Positions 1-8,479 of a stretch of DNA of 64,000 bases are shown here, in pieces; the stretch's first letter is position 1; each line of letters starts with the position of its first letter. The notes under the pieces were generated by a model. The model saw only the letters and a list, made by a program, of their open reading frames with translations, was not told where the DNA came from and did no database searches. The stretch comes from Eubacteriales bacterium SKADARSKE-1. Its GTDB lineage: Bacteria; Bacillota; Clostridia; Oscillospirales; Acutalibacteraceae. Location of the stretch: the NCBI GenBank assembly GCA_030920305.1, contig JARLUB010000002.1:124001-188000 (forward strand), given 5' to 3'. A program made the translations under genes and the position numbers.

Positions 1-15
1 AATTTAGATAATTTT

Positions 16-885
16 TTAAAGAGGAAAATTTAATAAAGAACTATCTACGATCTGTACAGCCTCTGTAATAGAACTTTCATATATATCAAAAAAGCTATCT
101 GTACGAATTTTGTTAGAGTCAATGGGCCAAGCCCATTGACTTTTTTGAAAATTTGCATAGTCATAATCATCATTTTCCGTAATATCTCTGATGACACCAG
201 AAATGCTATTATCTTTTTTAAAATATGCTTCTAATTTTTTTATAAATTTTTTTTTCAAACCTGTTCTATCTATCATAAGGGATACAAATAATTTAAAATC
301 TTTTAAAGCTTCAGCTATTTCCCTGCTTGTTATAGTTTTATCGTAATTTTCTATTAAAATGTTTAAGTAAAAATCTTTAATAAAATTTTCTAAATTACGG
401 TCATTTGGGATAAGCTTTTTTAAATTTATTTCAGTTGGTAATTTTTGTTCTTCATATCTTAACAGAATAATATCAAGTGCCGATTTCTGTTCATTTCTTG
501 AACCTTTTGTGCTGCTACGAGGAATTATTTCACTTAATTTTTTAGCATTAAAGCTCACAAAATCATATGCGTTTTTATCAAGGATAAGATGACTTAAAAA
601 GCTAATAATATAAGAAAGTTCAAGAGAATTAATAGTTTTATCTTTAAAATAATTTTTTATCATATTGATGATATCTTCTATAGACCCTTTTTGCAAAAAT
701 GCCCCACTTCTTTTAATACTTCTGTGATTTTTTTGCCATGGTAAAAATTTATGGGAGAAAAGAAAATCAGGTCCTTGTGCACCCCACAAATATGCATTAT
801 CATTTATTGAAAATTTTGGATAAGCTTGAGAAATTTTTGTAAGAACCCTTTTAGAAAAAAGGTAGTGGCTTATCATAGCAGGCAT
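16..885 (-). CDS. Zinc-dependent phospholipase C-like protein
   Basis: A 289-residue protein that resembles the bacterial zinc-dependent phospholipase C family (the short, roughly 270-290 residue branch). The N-terminus reads MPAMISHYLFSKRVL, followed by a WGAQGPDFLFSH segment near residue 35 and an ISFLSHLILD helix near residue 95. These His/Asp-containing pieces match the metal-ligand helices of the family. No signal peptide or membrane helix is visible, so it is probably cytosolic, and true lipase activity is unproven. A GAGGAG ribosome binding site sits just upstream of the ATG. It is complete, with its stop at the window edge, and is divergent from the small Asn/Gln-rich gene. The family call is fairly safe; the substrate is unknown. 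Confidence 0.7.
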   Translation of the reverse strand: MPAMISHYLFSKRVLTKISQAYPKFSINDNAYLWGAQGPDFLFSHKFLPWQKNHRSIKRSGAFLQKGSIEDIINMIKNYFKDKTINSLELSYIISFLSHLILDKNAYDFVSFNAKKLSEIIPRSSTKGSRNEQKSALDIILLRYEEQKLPTEINLKKLIPNDRNLENFIKDFYLNILIENYDKTITSREIAEALKDFKLFVSLMIDRTGLKKKFIKKLEAYFKKDNSISGVIRDITENDDYDYANFQKSQWAWPIDSNKIRTDSFFDIYESSITEAVQIVDSSLLNFPL

Positions 886-1074
886 AGTTTAAATTCTCCT
901 CTATAGAAAATTTTTTAATTAAAAATTACGAAGGCAAAAAAATCAAATTGTTTTTAATCAGAATAAAAATAATGATATAGTAAATAATATTATTGCAAGC
1001 CTTTTAAGCAAGGTGAGCCGGGCACTTTAGTGCTCTGATTATTTTAATATTGAGCAAATGAGGGGGTGGATCTG

Positions 1075-1197
1075 ATGGCAAACGACCAAAACAGACAAAA
1101 CGATCAGAATAAACAAAACAATCAGAACAAACAGAACAACCAAAATAAAAAACCTTCAACTAATAAACCAGAAGAAAGAGAACAGAACTGCAGATAA
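1075..1197 (+). CDS. Small Asn/Gln/Lys-rich protein (40 aa)
   Basis: A 40-codon reading frame with a very strong ribosome binding site (AGGGGGTGG, 1060-1069) just before its ATG and a strong hairpin terminator 15 bases after its stop. The product is almost entirely Asn, Gln, Lys and Asp in QNKQNNQNKQN-type repeats and ends PEEREQNCR with a single Cys. No signal peptide. The composition recalls gamma-type small acid-soluble spore proteins and the short NQ-rich proteins seen in Clostridia, but I cannot assign a family. The leader upstream (990-1045) can fold a small hairpin (GGGCAC/GTGCTC). The strong translation signals and tight terminator argue for a real, well-expressed gene. Confidence 0.6.
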   Translation: MANDQNRQNDQNKQNNQNKQNNQNKKPSTNKPEEREQNCR

Positions 1198-1211
1198 CTA
1201 AATCTTCTCAT

Positions 1212-1250
1212 AAAATACCATCTTCTATTATATATAGAAGGTGGTATTTT
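1212..1250. terminator. Bidirectional intrinsic terminator
   Basis: A near-perfect hairpin with arms of about 17 bases (ATACCATCTTCTAT / ATAGAAGGTGGTAT core) flanked by A-run and T-run on opposite sides. It can therefore stop the small gene from the left and mrnC from the right. Confidence 0.85.
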
Positions 1251-1281
1251 AAAGATGAAAGTACTTACAAACAGGTTTTAG

Positions 1282-1668
1282 CTAACTTATAATAGAAAAT
1301 AATTCTCGCAACCTCTTTATGTCGGTTTTTAAATAAAGATAACCCAATAGGGCCTCAAATCCTGTCGCATTATGATAATCTGATTCAGATGCATTTTTTG
1401 GTGTGTTTTTTGTATGTGCGTTTCGGCCTCTTTTGTAAATAGCTAATTCTTCTTCAGATAAAACAGGTAAAAGTTTTTCTATAAATAACGACTGAGACGT
1501 ACAACAGACTTTTTCAACACTTTTTTTGTGAAGCTTATTCACAGGGCAATTTCCTATACATAATAATTGCTCTCTGACAAAAAGTTCAAAAACACAGTCA
1601 CCCACAAATGCAAGAGATAACGGACTTAAATTTTTATAGTCGCAATTTTCATTATATAATCTTTCCAA
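1282..1668 (-). CDS. mrnC: Mini-ribonuclease 3 (Mini-III)
   Basis: A 128-residue RNase III-like nuclease without a dsRNA-binding domain. In Bacillus this enzyme trims 23S rRNA precursor ends. The RNase III signature is present as LAFVGDCVFELFVRE near residue 19, and a second acidic helix, GFEALLGYLYL, lies near residue 103; together they supply the metal-binding Asp/Glu residues. The start is TTG at 1668, preceded six bases upstream by AGGAGT, whose bases overlap the obg stop codon, so translation is probably coupled to obg. Length fits the family (about 130-140). It ends just before a shared bidirectional terminator. Confidence 0.9.
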   Translation of the reverse strand: MERLYNENCDYKNLSPLSLAFVGDCVFELFVREQLLCIGNCPVNKLHKKSVEKVCCTSQSLFIEKLLPVLSEEELAIYKRGRNAHTKNTPKNASESDYHNATGFEALLGYLYLKTDIKRLRELFSIIS

Positions 1669-1678
1669 ATTTTTACTC

Positions 1679-2950
1679 CTACTCTATAAAATCAAATTCA
1701 AAGCCGTGGATTTTGACAGTGTCTCCGTTTTTTATCCCAGAATCAAGAAGGGCTTGATTTATACCAGATGAGATTAATATTTTTTGGAAATATTGTAAAG
1801 ACTCATAGTCATCAAAGTTAATAGAATTTATAAGGCGAATTAACCATTTCCCTTCAACTGTGTAGATGCCATTTTCTTTTATAATTTTAAAAGACTGATC
1901 ACTATCATTTTCTAAAGTGCTAATAGAAGGTTTTTCAGCTTCATATATTTTAATAGGAGGAAGTTTAGACAGGGACTCCTCAATAGCATTTAAAAGAGGT
2001 TCAGTTCCATAATTTATAGCAGCCATTATAGGGAAAAATTTAAAACCGAGATCATTTATATATTTTCTAAAATTTTCAATTTGGTCTTCACTGGCAAGAT
2101 CACACTTGTTACCAACAACTAACATTGGGCGATTTGCAAGTTCTGGATTGAATTTTTTTAACTCATTATTGATAATTTTAAAATCGGAAATAGGATCACG
2201 GCCTTCACTTCCAGAAACATCCACAACATGGACCAAAAGCCTACATCTTTCTATGTGTCGCAAAAACTGATGCCCAAGACCAACGCCTTGCTCAGCTCCC
2301 TCTATAAGACCTGGAATATCTGCCATAACAAATGAGCGACCATCTGCACGCCTTACAACACCTAATACGGGTGTGATTGTAGTGAAATGATAGTTAGAAA
2401 TAACAGGTTTAGCTTCACTGACAACAGAAATCAGAGTGGACTTTCCAACATTCGGATACCCTATAAGAGCAACATCTGCTAAAAGTTTTAATTCAAGCTG
2501 AACTTCAAGTTCTTCACCATCCATACCAGGTTTTGCAAAACGGGGGGCTTGCCTTGTGGGGGTGGCAAAATGCATGTTACCAAAACCGCCTTTTCCACCG
2601 TGGGCCACTATATTTTCTTCATCTGTCGAGATATCAGCAATAATTTGTCCAGTTTCAATATCTTTAATAAGAGTTCCTCTTGGAACCTTTATAACAAGAT
2701 CAGGTGCACTTTTTCCCGAAGATCTAGCAGCTTTTCCGTTTTGCCCATTTTGTGCTATATATTTTCGTTTGTAACGAAAGTCTGCTAGGGTAGATAAATT
2801 ATCATCAGCTTTAAACATAATGTTTCCACCACGGCCACCATCGCCACCGTCAGGGCCGCCGGCGGCAACATATTTTTCTCTGTGAAAAGAAACAGCACCA
2901 TTTCCACCATTTCCTGCTTTTATTTTAATTTTTGCAATGTCTACAAACAT
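1679..2950 (-). CDS. obg: GTPase Obg/CgtA
   Basis: A 423-residue GTPase of the Obg family, involved in 50S subunit assembly and stress or sporulation signalling. The glycine-rich Obg fold (GNGGNGAVSFHREKYV start, many GG turns) occupies about residues 1-158. The G domain has G1 GYPNVGKST near 165, G3 DIPGLIEGA and G4 NKCD. A C-terminal OCT-type domain follows (roughly 350-423). A GGAG Shine-Dalgarno lies just upstream of the ATG. The gene follows rpmA in the conserved rplU-prp-rpmA-obg order, but an intrinsic terminator lies between rpmA and obg, so part of its expression may depend on readthrough. Confidence 0.96.
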   Translation of the reverse strand: MFVDIAKIKIKAGNGGNGAVSFHREKYVAAGGPDGGDGGRGGNIMFKADDNLSTLADFRYKRKYIAQNGQNGKAARSSGKSAPDLVIKVPRGTLIKDIETGQIIADISTDEENIVAHGGKGGFGNMHFATPTRQAPRFAKPGMDGEELEVQLELKLLADVALIGYPNVGKSTLISVVSEAKPVISNYHFTTITPVLGVVRRADGRSFVMADIPGLIEGAEQGVGLGHQFLRHIERCRLLVHVVDVSGSEGRDPISDFKIINNELKKFNPELANRPMLVVGNKCDLASEDQIENFRKYINDLGFKFFPIMAAINYGTEPLLNAIEESLSKLPPIKIYEAEKPSISTLENDSDQSFKIIKENGIYTVEGKWLIRLINSINFDDYESLQYFQKILISSGINQALLDSGIKNGDTVKIHGFEFDFIE

Positions 2951-3046
2951 AATAGGTCTCCTTTCTTTGTTAAAATGTTACTAAATTTATTTAAACCAAT
3001 ATTTTGAAAAATATTTGTCATATTGTTATATAAAGGATTAACTAAT

Positions 3047-3079
3047 AAAAAAGCCTTAGGCAAGAGGTTTACCTAAGAC
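3047..3079 (-). terminator. Intrinsic terminator between rpmA and obg
   Basis: Read on the minus strand, GTCTTAGG pairs with CCTAAGGC (8-bp stem with one G-U pair) and is followed directly by six T residues. It lies 27 bases after the rpmA stop and about 100 bases before obg, so it would attenuate obg relative to the ribosomal-protein genes. Confidence 0.75.
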
Positions 3080-3105
3080 TTAAAATTTGACCTTTAAAAC
3101 AAAGG

Positions 3106-3390
3106 CTATTGTTCAGTAGAATAAACGCATACACATTTTCTGTCGCGGCCAAGGCGTTCAAACTTTACTTTACCATCAATTAATGAAAATAAAGTATCAT
3201 CAGAACCACGTCCAACGTTTTCTCCGGGATGAATGTGAGTTCCTCTTTGTTTTACAAGAATGTTTCCAGCAAGAACAAATTGACCATCAGCACGTTTAAC
3301 ACCTAAACGCTTTGACTCAGAATCGCGACCGTTTTTTGTTGAACCCATTCCTTTTTTGTGAGCGAACAGTTGAATATTTATCTTAAGCAT
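3106..3390 (-). CDS. rpmA: 50S ribosomal protein L27
   Basis: A 94-residue L27 with the typical [21 protein letters not shown] start of the mature protein. It carries the Firmicutes-specific N-terminal extension MLKINIQLF. In Staphylococcus this extension is removed by Prp at the F/A junction before ribosome assembly, exposing the N-terminus that reaches the peptidyl transferase centre. The gene start overlaps the end of prp by 8 bases, which couples substrate and protease. The C-terminus (VCVYSTEQ) is ordinary. Confidence 0.96.
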   Translation of the reverse strand: MLKINIQLFAHKKGMGSTKNGRDSESKRLGVKRADGQFVLAGNILVKQRGTHIHPGENVGRGSDDTLFSLIDGKVKFERLGRDRKCVCVYSTEQ

Positions 3391-3718
3391 TATCTTGCAC
3401 CTCCGTATAATTTACAATAATATTTTCAGGGTATTGTTCTTCAAGAGCTATCATATGAAGTTTAAAGCCTAGTAAAATATCACGGCAAAAATTAATATCT
3501 TTTGTGTTTATTTTTAAATACATTTCGCCAGAATCAAAAACAGAAACATCAGCATCGGCTTTTATAATTTCAGACATTGTATTAGCTGTCATATATGCAG
3601 CTGAAGAAACAGCGGCACAAATTATGTCCTTACCGGATTCTTCTGTTTTTGCATGACCTTTAATGTGAAACCCTAATATTGTACCCTGAGCAGTAATAAA
3701 AAAATTTACTTTTATCAT
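3383..3718 (-). CDS. prp: Ribosomal-processing cysteine protease Prp
   Basis: A 111-residue protease lying between rplU and rpmA, the conserved Firmicutes position. The catalytic His and Cys are visible as H22 ([11 protein letters not shown]) and C34 ([11 protein letters not shown]), matching the numbering of the characterised staphylococcal enzyme. Its substrate is the N-terminal extension of L27 encoded immediately downstream with overlap. It starts 3 bases after the rplU stop, indicating one transcript. Confidence 0.93.
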   Translation of the reverse strand: MIKVNFFITAQGTILGFHIKGHAKTEESGKDIICAAVSSAAYMTANTMSEIIKADADVSVFDSGEMYLKINTKDINFCRDILLGFKLHMIALEEQYPENIIVNYTEVQDNA

Positions 3719-3721
3719 GAT

Positions 3722-4030
3722 TTATGCATTAATTTCTTCAATTTGCACTTTGGAATATGGCTGCCTATGACCGAGTTTGCGCTTTTGACCTTTTTTCGGT
3801 TTGTAGGTAAATACAATAATTTTTTTCCCTTTACCATTTTTAAGAATTTTTGCAGAAACTTTAGCAGAATCGACATATGGTGATCCTAATGTTAAATTAC
3901 CTTCATTTGATAAAGCAATAACCTTAAACTCAACATTTGAGCCTTCGTCGTTATTAAGCTTTTCAACAAAGATAACGTCACCTTTTTCAACTTTGTATTG
4001 CTTGCCACCAGCTTCAATAATTGCAAACAT
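3722..4030 (-). CDS. rplU: 50S ribosomal protein L21
   Basis: A 102-residue L21 ([18 protein letters not shown] start, [20 protein letters not shown] end), full length for the family. It is the first gene of the rplU-prp-rpmA operon, preceded by a strong promoter and a structured leader that ends in the AGGTGC ribosome binding region typical of L21 leaders. Confidence 0.96.
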   Translation of the reverse strand: MFAIIEAGGKQYKVEKGDVIFVEKLNNDEGSNVEFKVIALSNEGNLTLGSPYVDSAKVSAKILKNGKGKKIIVFTYKPKKGQKRKLGHRQPYSKVQIEEINA

Positions 4031-4112
4031 AATAGATTGGCACCTGCCCTTTTTTATTAAGACTCGCTATTTTAGGTGAGAAATATAATCTCTTAAAAAA
4101 CCTAAAACATGC
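4031..4112 (-). ncRNA. Putative L21 leader of rplU mRNA
   Basis: The 5' untranslated region between the rplU promoter and start is about 85 bases. It contains the elements CACCTAAAATAGCGAGTC and GGGCAGGTGCC, which can pair (CACCT with AGGTG) and would enclose the ribosome binding site. From memory, L21 leaders of Firmicutes carry a similar GCGAGTC segment and terminal AGGTGC. The call rests on this similarity and position; a covariance-model search would decide. Confidence 0.5.
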
Positions 4113-4122
4113 GGCAAAGTTA

Positions 4123-4151
4123 ATAATAACATATGCCAAAGGGTTTGTCAA
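4123..4151 (-). promoter_or_regulatory. Sigma-A promoter of rplU operon
   Basis: On the minus strand, TTGACA (4151-4146), a 17-base spacer and TATTAT (4128-4123). This is close to consensus and drives rplU-prp-rpmA. Confidence 0.85.
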
Positions 4152-4184
4152 TATAGATGGACGTAGGTTTTCATTGGCAAAATG

Positions 4185-4214
4185 TTGACAGAAAATTTAA
4201 AAAGCTGGTAAAAT
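4185..4214 (+). promoter_or_regulatory. Sigma-A promoter of remA-gmk-rpoZ
   Basis: TTGACA (4185-4190), an 18-base spacer and TAAAAT (4209-4214), divergent from the rplU promoter and about 50 bases before the remA start. Confidence 0.75.
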
Positions 4215-4266
4215 AAAATTTAAACATGTGGACAATAGTTTAATAAGTTGTAAAAGGAGGGAATTT

Positions 4267-4542
4267 ATTATCAAATTTATCAATATTGGATTTGGCAACA
4301 TGATATCTGCTACCAGAATTGTTGCAATTGTAAGCCCAGATGCAGCACCAATTAAACGAATTGTAAGTGATGCAAAGGAAAAAAATGAAGCAATAGATGC
4401 AACATGTGGAAGAAGAACTAGGGCAGTCATTATAACAGATAGTGAGCATGTTATACTTTCTGCGCTGCAGCCAGAAACAATAGCTAATAGACTACGTAAT
4501 GAAGAAGTAGTTGAAGGGGATGACATTAATATAAATGGGTAA
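4267..4542 (+). CDS. remA: RemA-family DNA-binding regulator (DUF370)
   Basis: About 91 residues, matching RemA along its length: [20 protein letters not shown] at the start, then APIKRIV, the [19 protein letters not shown] core and the QPETIANRL end. RemA forms DNA-binding rings and in Bacillus activates matrix and osmoprotection genes; in Clostridia it sits beside gmk as here. The chosen start is ATT at 4267, because AGGAGG (4255-4260) is spaced six bases before it and the resulting N-terminus matches the family exactly. The only canonical upstream start, GTG at 4228, would translate the Shine-Dalgarno and add 13 unrelated residues. It overlaps gmk by 8 bases. Confidence 0.85.
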   Translation: MIKFINIGFGNMISATRIVAIVSPDAAPIKRIVSDAKEKNEAIDATCGRRTRAVIITDSEHVILSALQPETIANRLRNEEVVEGDDINING

Positions 4543-5140
4543 AAGAGGCTTATTGATTGTTTTTTCTGGCCCTTCTGGAGTTGGCAAAGGCACAGTTTTA
4601 AAAGAACTTCTAAAAATAAATAAAAATATTAAACTTTCAATTTCAGCTACAACGAGACCAAAAAGGGATTTTGAAGAAAACGGGAAAGACTATTATTTTT
4701 TAAGTGAAAAAGAGTTTTTAGATGTTGCACTAAACGGTGGTATGTTGGAATATGCAAAATATTGTGGTAACTATTATGGATCGCCAAAACAGCAAATTAA
4801 AAAATGGCTAAATAGCGGGTTTGATGTAGTTCTTGAAATTGAAGTGGAAGGCGGAAAGAAAGTAAGAAAAAATTGTTCTGATGCTGTTGGTATTTTTATT
4901 TTACCACCATCTATTAAGGCCTTAGAGAAAAGGCTAAAAGGAAGAGGAACAGAATCAAAAGATGTTATAATTAACCGATTAGATAGGGCTAGAAAAGAAA
5001 TACAAGTGGCTTTTGAATATGACTATGCTGTTGTTAATGACGAGATTGAAAAATGTGCGCAAAACATGAATGCCATTATAATTGCGGAAAAGATGAAAAT
5101 AAAAAATATTAAAAATTTTATAGAAGAGGTGCTAATATAA
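4535..5140 (+). CDS. gmk: Guanylate kinase
   Basis: A 201-residue GMP kinase (GMP + ATP to GDP + ADP). The P-loop [12 protein letters not shown] lies near residues 9-20. The GMP-binding region includes [19 protein letters not shown] and [11 protein letters not shown]. The lid region is [17 protein letters not shown]. It overlaps remA at its 5' end and shares its last base with the rpoZ start codon (TAATG), so the three genes form a tightly coupled operon. Confidence 0.96.
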   Translation: MGKRGLLIVFSGPSGVGKGTVLKELLKINKNIKLSISATTRPKRDFEENGKDYYFLSEKEFLDVALNGGMLEYAKYCGNYYGSPKQQIKKWLNSGFDVVLEIEVEGGKKVRKNCSDAVGIFILPPSIKALEKRLKGRGTESKDVIINRLDRARKEIQVAFEYDYAVVNDEIEKCAQNMNAIIIAEKMKIKNIKNFIEEVLI

Positions 5141-5343
5141 TGTTTAAACCTTCAATAGATGATATGATGTCAGGGAAAAAAAGTAGATATGCCTTAGTTA
5201 TTGGTGTGGCAAAAAGAGCACGAGAAATAGCTGATGACATGGTTAAGACAAGCTCTACAGAAACAGAAAAGTCAGTAAATTTAGCAATAAAAGACTTTAA
5301 GGAACATAAATATGAAATTTTAGAGCAGCAAATCAACGAATAA
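5140..5343 (+). CDS. rpoZ: RNA polymerase omega subunit
   Basis: A 67-residue omega subunit with the typical start [20 protein letters not shown] and the VAKRAREIADD helix. It assists folding and assembly of the beta' subunit. The position directly after gmk is the standard Firmicutes arrangement. Its ATG overlaps the gmk stop by one base. Confidence 0.93.
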   Translation: MFKPSIDDMMSGKKSRYALVIGVAKRAREIADDMVKTSSTETEKSVNLAIKDFKEHKYEILEQQINE

Positions 5344-5359
5344 TAAAGAACATAAAAAA

Positions 5360-5387
5360 TTACTTACTAGATTGAATTTTTTATAAT
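5360..5387 (+). promoter_or_regulatory. Possible promoter of priA operon
   Basis: TTACTT (5360-5365), a 16-base spacer and a perfect TATAAT (5382-5387), about 35 bases before the priA start. The -35 match is weak. Confidence 0.45.
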
Positions 5388-5422
5388 GGTTTTGGTCTCT
5401 TCAACTGCTAAAGGAGATATAA

Positions 5423-7885
5423 ATGGATCTTAAAGTTGTAGCTAAAATAGCTGTTGACAAATTAGTTTACTCTGTAGACAAGCTTTATGATTATATAGTT
5501 TTAGATGAGCAGCTTAATAAAGTTAAAATTGGAAGTCGGGTTTTGGTGCCTTTTGGAAACGGCAATAAAAAAAGACAAGCTATAATTTTTGAACTTATTA
5601 AAGTTCAAGAGGAAGACACAAAAAAGTTAAAGGTTATTTCCGATGTTCTTGACGAAGAATTACTTCTTGATGATGAAATGCTGCAACTTGCGGTTTACAT
5701 GAAAGATAAATATTATTGTACTCTTTTTGATGCAATAAAATGTATGGTACCATCCGGGTCTAACATAAAAACTATAGATTCATATTATCTGGAAAATAAT
5801 TTTGAAATATCAAATTGTAATTTGAATGAAGATCAAAAGAAAATTATAAATTACTTGAAATTAGCTGAAAAACCAGTTGCAAGTAAAAAAATAATAAAAG
5901 ATTGTAATTTATGCGATGATATTCAACTAAAAAAAATGTTAAAGATAGATGTTATTAAAAAAATAGAGACTGCTTTGCAAAAAGTTTTAGATGCAAAAGT
6001 AAAAATGATAAAACTTAGACCTAATGTAATTATCACTGATTTTAAATTAACAGAAAAACAAAAATCAGTTTTTGGGGCACTTTTAAATGTTGATGACGGG
6101 TTATCGATAAAAGAAATACAATATCTCACCGGGATTAGCCAAAGTGTGGTTGAATCACTATTAAAGAAAAAAATAGTGCAAAGTTTTGACAACACGGTTT
6201 ACAGGGATCCATATAAAAATATATCTTTTAATCTTGATGATAAAAAAATAAATTTAACCGAGGAACAGCAGCTAGCCTATCGAGCTCTTTATGAAAAATA
6301 TAAGGCTAACAAATATGAGGTTTCTTTATTATATGGAGTGACTGGAAGCGGGAAAACCTCTGTCTTTATGAAATTGATTGATGACGTTCACAAAGAAGGT
6401 CGTGGAGTTATTGTTATGGTGCCTGAAATAGCTTTGACTCCTCAAATGGTAGCTATTTTCAAATCAAGGTTTCAAGATAAAGTTGCGGTAATTCATAGCG
6501 GTTTGTCAGCTGGTGAGCGTTTTGATGAATTTAAAAGGATAAGGGCTAGCACAGCAAATATAGTCGTTGGAACGAGATCTGCTGTGTTTTGCCCGCTTAA
6601 AAATATAGGTCTTATTATAATGGACGAAGAGCAAGAATATACATACAAATCTGATGCTAGCCCACGCTACCACGCTAGAGAAATTGCAAAGTTTAGGTGC
6701 TCTTATCACAAAAGTTTACTTTTATTATCTTCAGCAACACCTTCAATTGAAAGCTTTTATTTGGCCAAAAACCAAAAGTATTCATTAAATAAATTAGAAA
6801 ACCGTTATGGAAATGCTAAGTTACCCAAAGTTACAATTGTGGATATGAATTTAGAAACTCAAAATGGAAATTTTTCAAGTTTTAGCTCCACATTAACAGA
6901 ACAATTAGATGAAAATTTGCAAAAGGGGCATCAGTCAATTTTGTTGTTAAATAGGCGGGGATATAATACATTTGTTTCTTGCAGAAGTTGTGGTGAAGTC
7001 GTAACTTGCCCTAACTGTAGCATCTCCATGACCTACCACAGTGCGAATAGTAGGCTAATGTGTCATTACTGTGGCTATTCTTTAAAAACTACAGACGACT
7101 GCCCTAATTGCCATGAAAAAGGAATTAAATATTCAGGTGTTGGTACACAAAAAGTTGAAGAAGATTTAAAAAGACTTTTTCCAAAAGCTGGAGTTTTGCG
7201 AATGGATACCGATACTACAATGGCTAAATTTTCTTATGAGCAAAAGCTGAAAGATTTTTCTAGTGGCAATTATGACATTATGTTGGGAACACAGATGGTC
7301 GCAAAAGGCCTAGATTTCCCAAATGTTACCCTGGTTGGCGTTTTGTCGGTTGATCAAACACTATACAATGATGACTTTAGAAGCTATGAGAGAGCTTTTT
7401 CTCTTTTAACTCAAGTGGTTGGTCGCTCTGGCAGGGCTGATAAAGAAGGTAAAGCCGTAATTCAAACTTTCACTCCAGAAAATTCAATTATAAGATTTGC
7501 AGCAAAACAAAATTATGAGCCTTTTTTTAGTAGCGAAATAGAACTAAGAAAAGCAATGCTTTACCCACCGTTTTCAAATATATGCGTTGTAGGGTTTGTT
7601 GGAGCTAATGAAAAAAAAGTAGTGCTGGCGGCAAAAGACTTTTTTGGCCAATTGAAGCAAGCCTCCCAAAAAGATTATAGTTCAATGCCTCTTCGAGTTT
7701 TGGGGCCTTCACCTGCTAAAGTTTTAAAAGTTAGCAACAAATATAGATACAAAATAATTATAAAATATAAGAATGAAAAAAATTTTAGAGAGTTTATGAA
7801 AACTTTACTTAGTGAATTCAATAATAATGGCACCTATTTTGGTGTAAATTTATTTGTAGATATAAATCCTGATATGATAATTTAG
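5423..7885 (+). CDS. priA: Primosomal replication restart helicase PriA
   Basis: An 820-residue superfamily 2 helicase that restarts stalled forks. An N-terminal 3'BD-like domain (about 1-110) is followed by a winged-helix region. Walker A GVTGSGKT is near residue 305, and the Walker B/DExx motif reads DEEQ near residue 401 where the best-known enzymes have DEEH. Zinc-binding cysteines follow (CRSCG, CPNC, CHYCG, CPNCH) at about 520-565. Motifs V-VI include GTQMVAKGLDF and VVGRSGRADKEG. It heads the priA-def-fmt run typical of Firmicutes. Full length for the family. Confidence 0.95.
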   Translation: MDLKVVAKIAVDKLVYSVDKLYDYIVLDEQLNKVKIGSRVLVPFGNGNKKRQAIIFELIKVQEEDTKKLKVISDVLDEELLLDDEMLQLAVYMKDKYYCTLFDAIKCMVPSGSNIKTIDSYYLENNFEISNCNLNEDQKKIINYLKLAEKPVASKKIIKDCNLCDDIQLKKMLKIDVIKKIETALQKVLDAKVKMIKLRPNVIITDFKLTEKQKSVFGALLNVDDGLSIKEIQYLTGISQSVVESLLKKKIVQSFDNTVYRDPYKNISFNLDDKKINLTEEQQLAYRALYEKYKANKYEVSLLYGVTGSGKTSVFMKLIDDVHKEGRGVIVMVPEIALTPQMVAIFKSRFQDKVAVIHSGLSAGERFDEFKRIRASTANIVVGTRSAVFCPLKNIGLIIMDEEQEYTYKSDASPRYHAREIAKFRCSYHKSLLLLSSATPSIESFYLAKNQKYSLNKLENRYGNAKLPKVTIVDMNLETQNGNFSSFSSTLTEQLDENLQKGHQSILLLNRRGYNTFVSCRSCGEVVTCPNCSISMTYHSANSRLMCHYCGYSLKTTDDCPNCHEKGIKYSGVGTQKVEEDLKRLFPKAGVLRMDTDTTMAKFSYEQKLKDFSSGNYDIMLGTQMVAKGLDFPNVTLVGVLSVDQTLYNDDFRSYERAFSLLTQVVGRSGRADKEGKAVIQTFTPENSIIRFAAKQNYEPFFSSEIELRKAMLYPPFSNICVVGFVGANEKKVVLAAKDFFGQLKQASQKDYSSMPLRVLGPSPAKVLKVSNKYRYKIIIKYKNEKNFREFMKTLLSEFNNNGTYFGVNLFVDINPDMII

Positions 7886-7918
7886 AAGCAGGATATTAAG
7901 ACAAGAAAGGAAAAAATT

Positions 7919-8383
7919 ATGGCAATAAGAAACATTTTGTTAGAGGGAGAGCCGACTCTTAGTAAGAAGTCAAGAGTAGTAGAAAAGTTTGATGAGCGTT
8001 TGGCTATACTTATTGATGATATGAAAGAAATTTTATTAAAAGAGAATGGGGTTGGCCTTGCAGCGCCTCAGGTTGGGGTTTTAAAAAGAGTAATAATTGT
8101 AGATATTGGCGAAGAAATGGTTGAACTTGTAAACCCTGAAATTACAAAAAGGCTTGGAAAACAAGAAGATGTTGAAGGTTGTCTTTCTTGCCCTGGAGAA
8201 TATGGGATAACAGCTCGTCCAATGAAAGTTACAATAAAGGGCAAAAATAGGTTTGGAAAAGATGTTATGTATGAAGGTGAAGCATTAACAGCAAGGGCCT
8301 TTTGCCATGAAGTTGACCATTTAGATGGAGTTTTGTTTAAAAGGCACGTAATTAGAATGTTGACTAAAGAAGAATTGGAATAG
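7919..8383 (+). CDS. def: Peptide deformylase
   Basis: A 154-residue metalloenzyme removing formyl from the N-terminal Met of nascent proteins. All three motifs are intact: GVGLAAPQVG near residue 44, EGCLSCPGE (metal-binding Cys) and HEVDHLDG (two His and catalytic Glu). Length is that of the short type found in Clostridia. A GAAAGGA ribosome binding site lies upstream. It belongs with fmt, which adds the formyl group that this enzyme removes. Confidence 0.96.
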   Translation: MAIRNILLEGEPTLSKKSRVVEKFDERLAILIDDMKEILLKENGVGLAAPQVGVLKRVIIVDIGEEMVELVNPEITKRLGKQEDVEGCLSCPGEYGITARPMKVTIKGKNRFGKDVMYEGEALTARAFCHEVDHLDGVLFKRHVIRMLTKEELE

Positions 8384-8479
8384 AAAAATACCAGTATGAC
8401 TTGATATTTGTTAAATTTTAGTATATAGTTTATCGGGGTATCTGCGTTTATAAAGATCTTTTTATAAAAGTATTAAAAG

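Noticed and set aside
990-1045. Riboswitch upstream of the small Asn/Gln-rich gene
   Set aside because: One short GGGCAC/GTGCTC hairpin is present, but no conserved aptamer pattern is recognisable.
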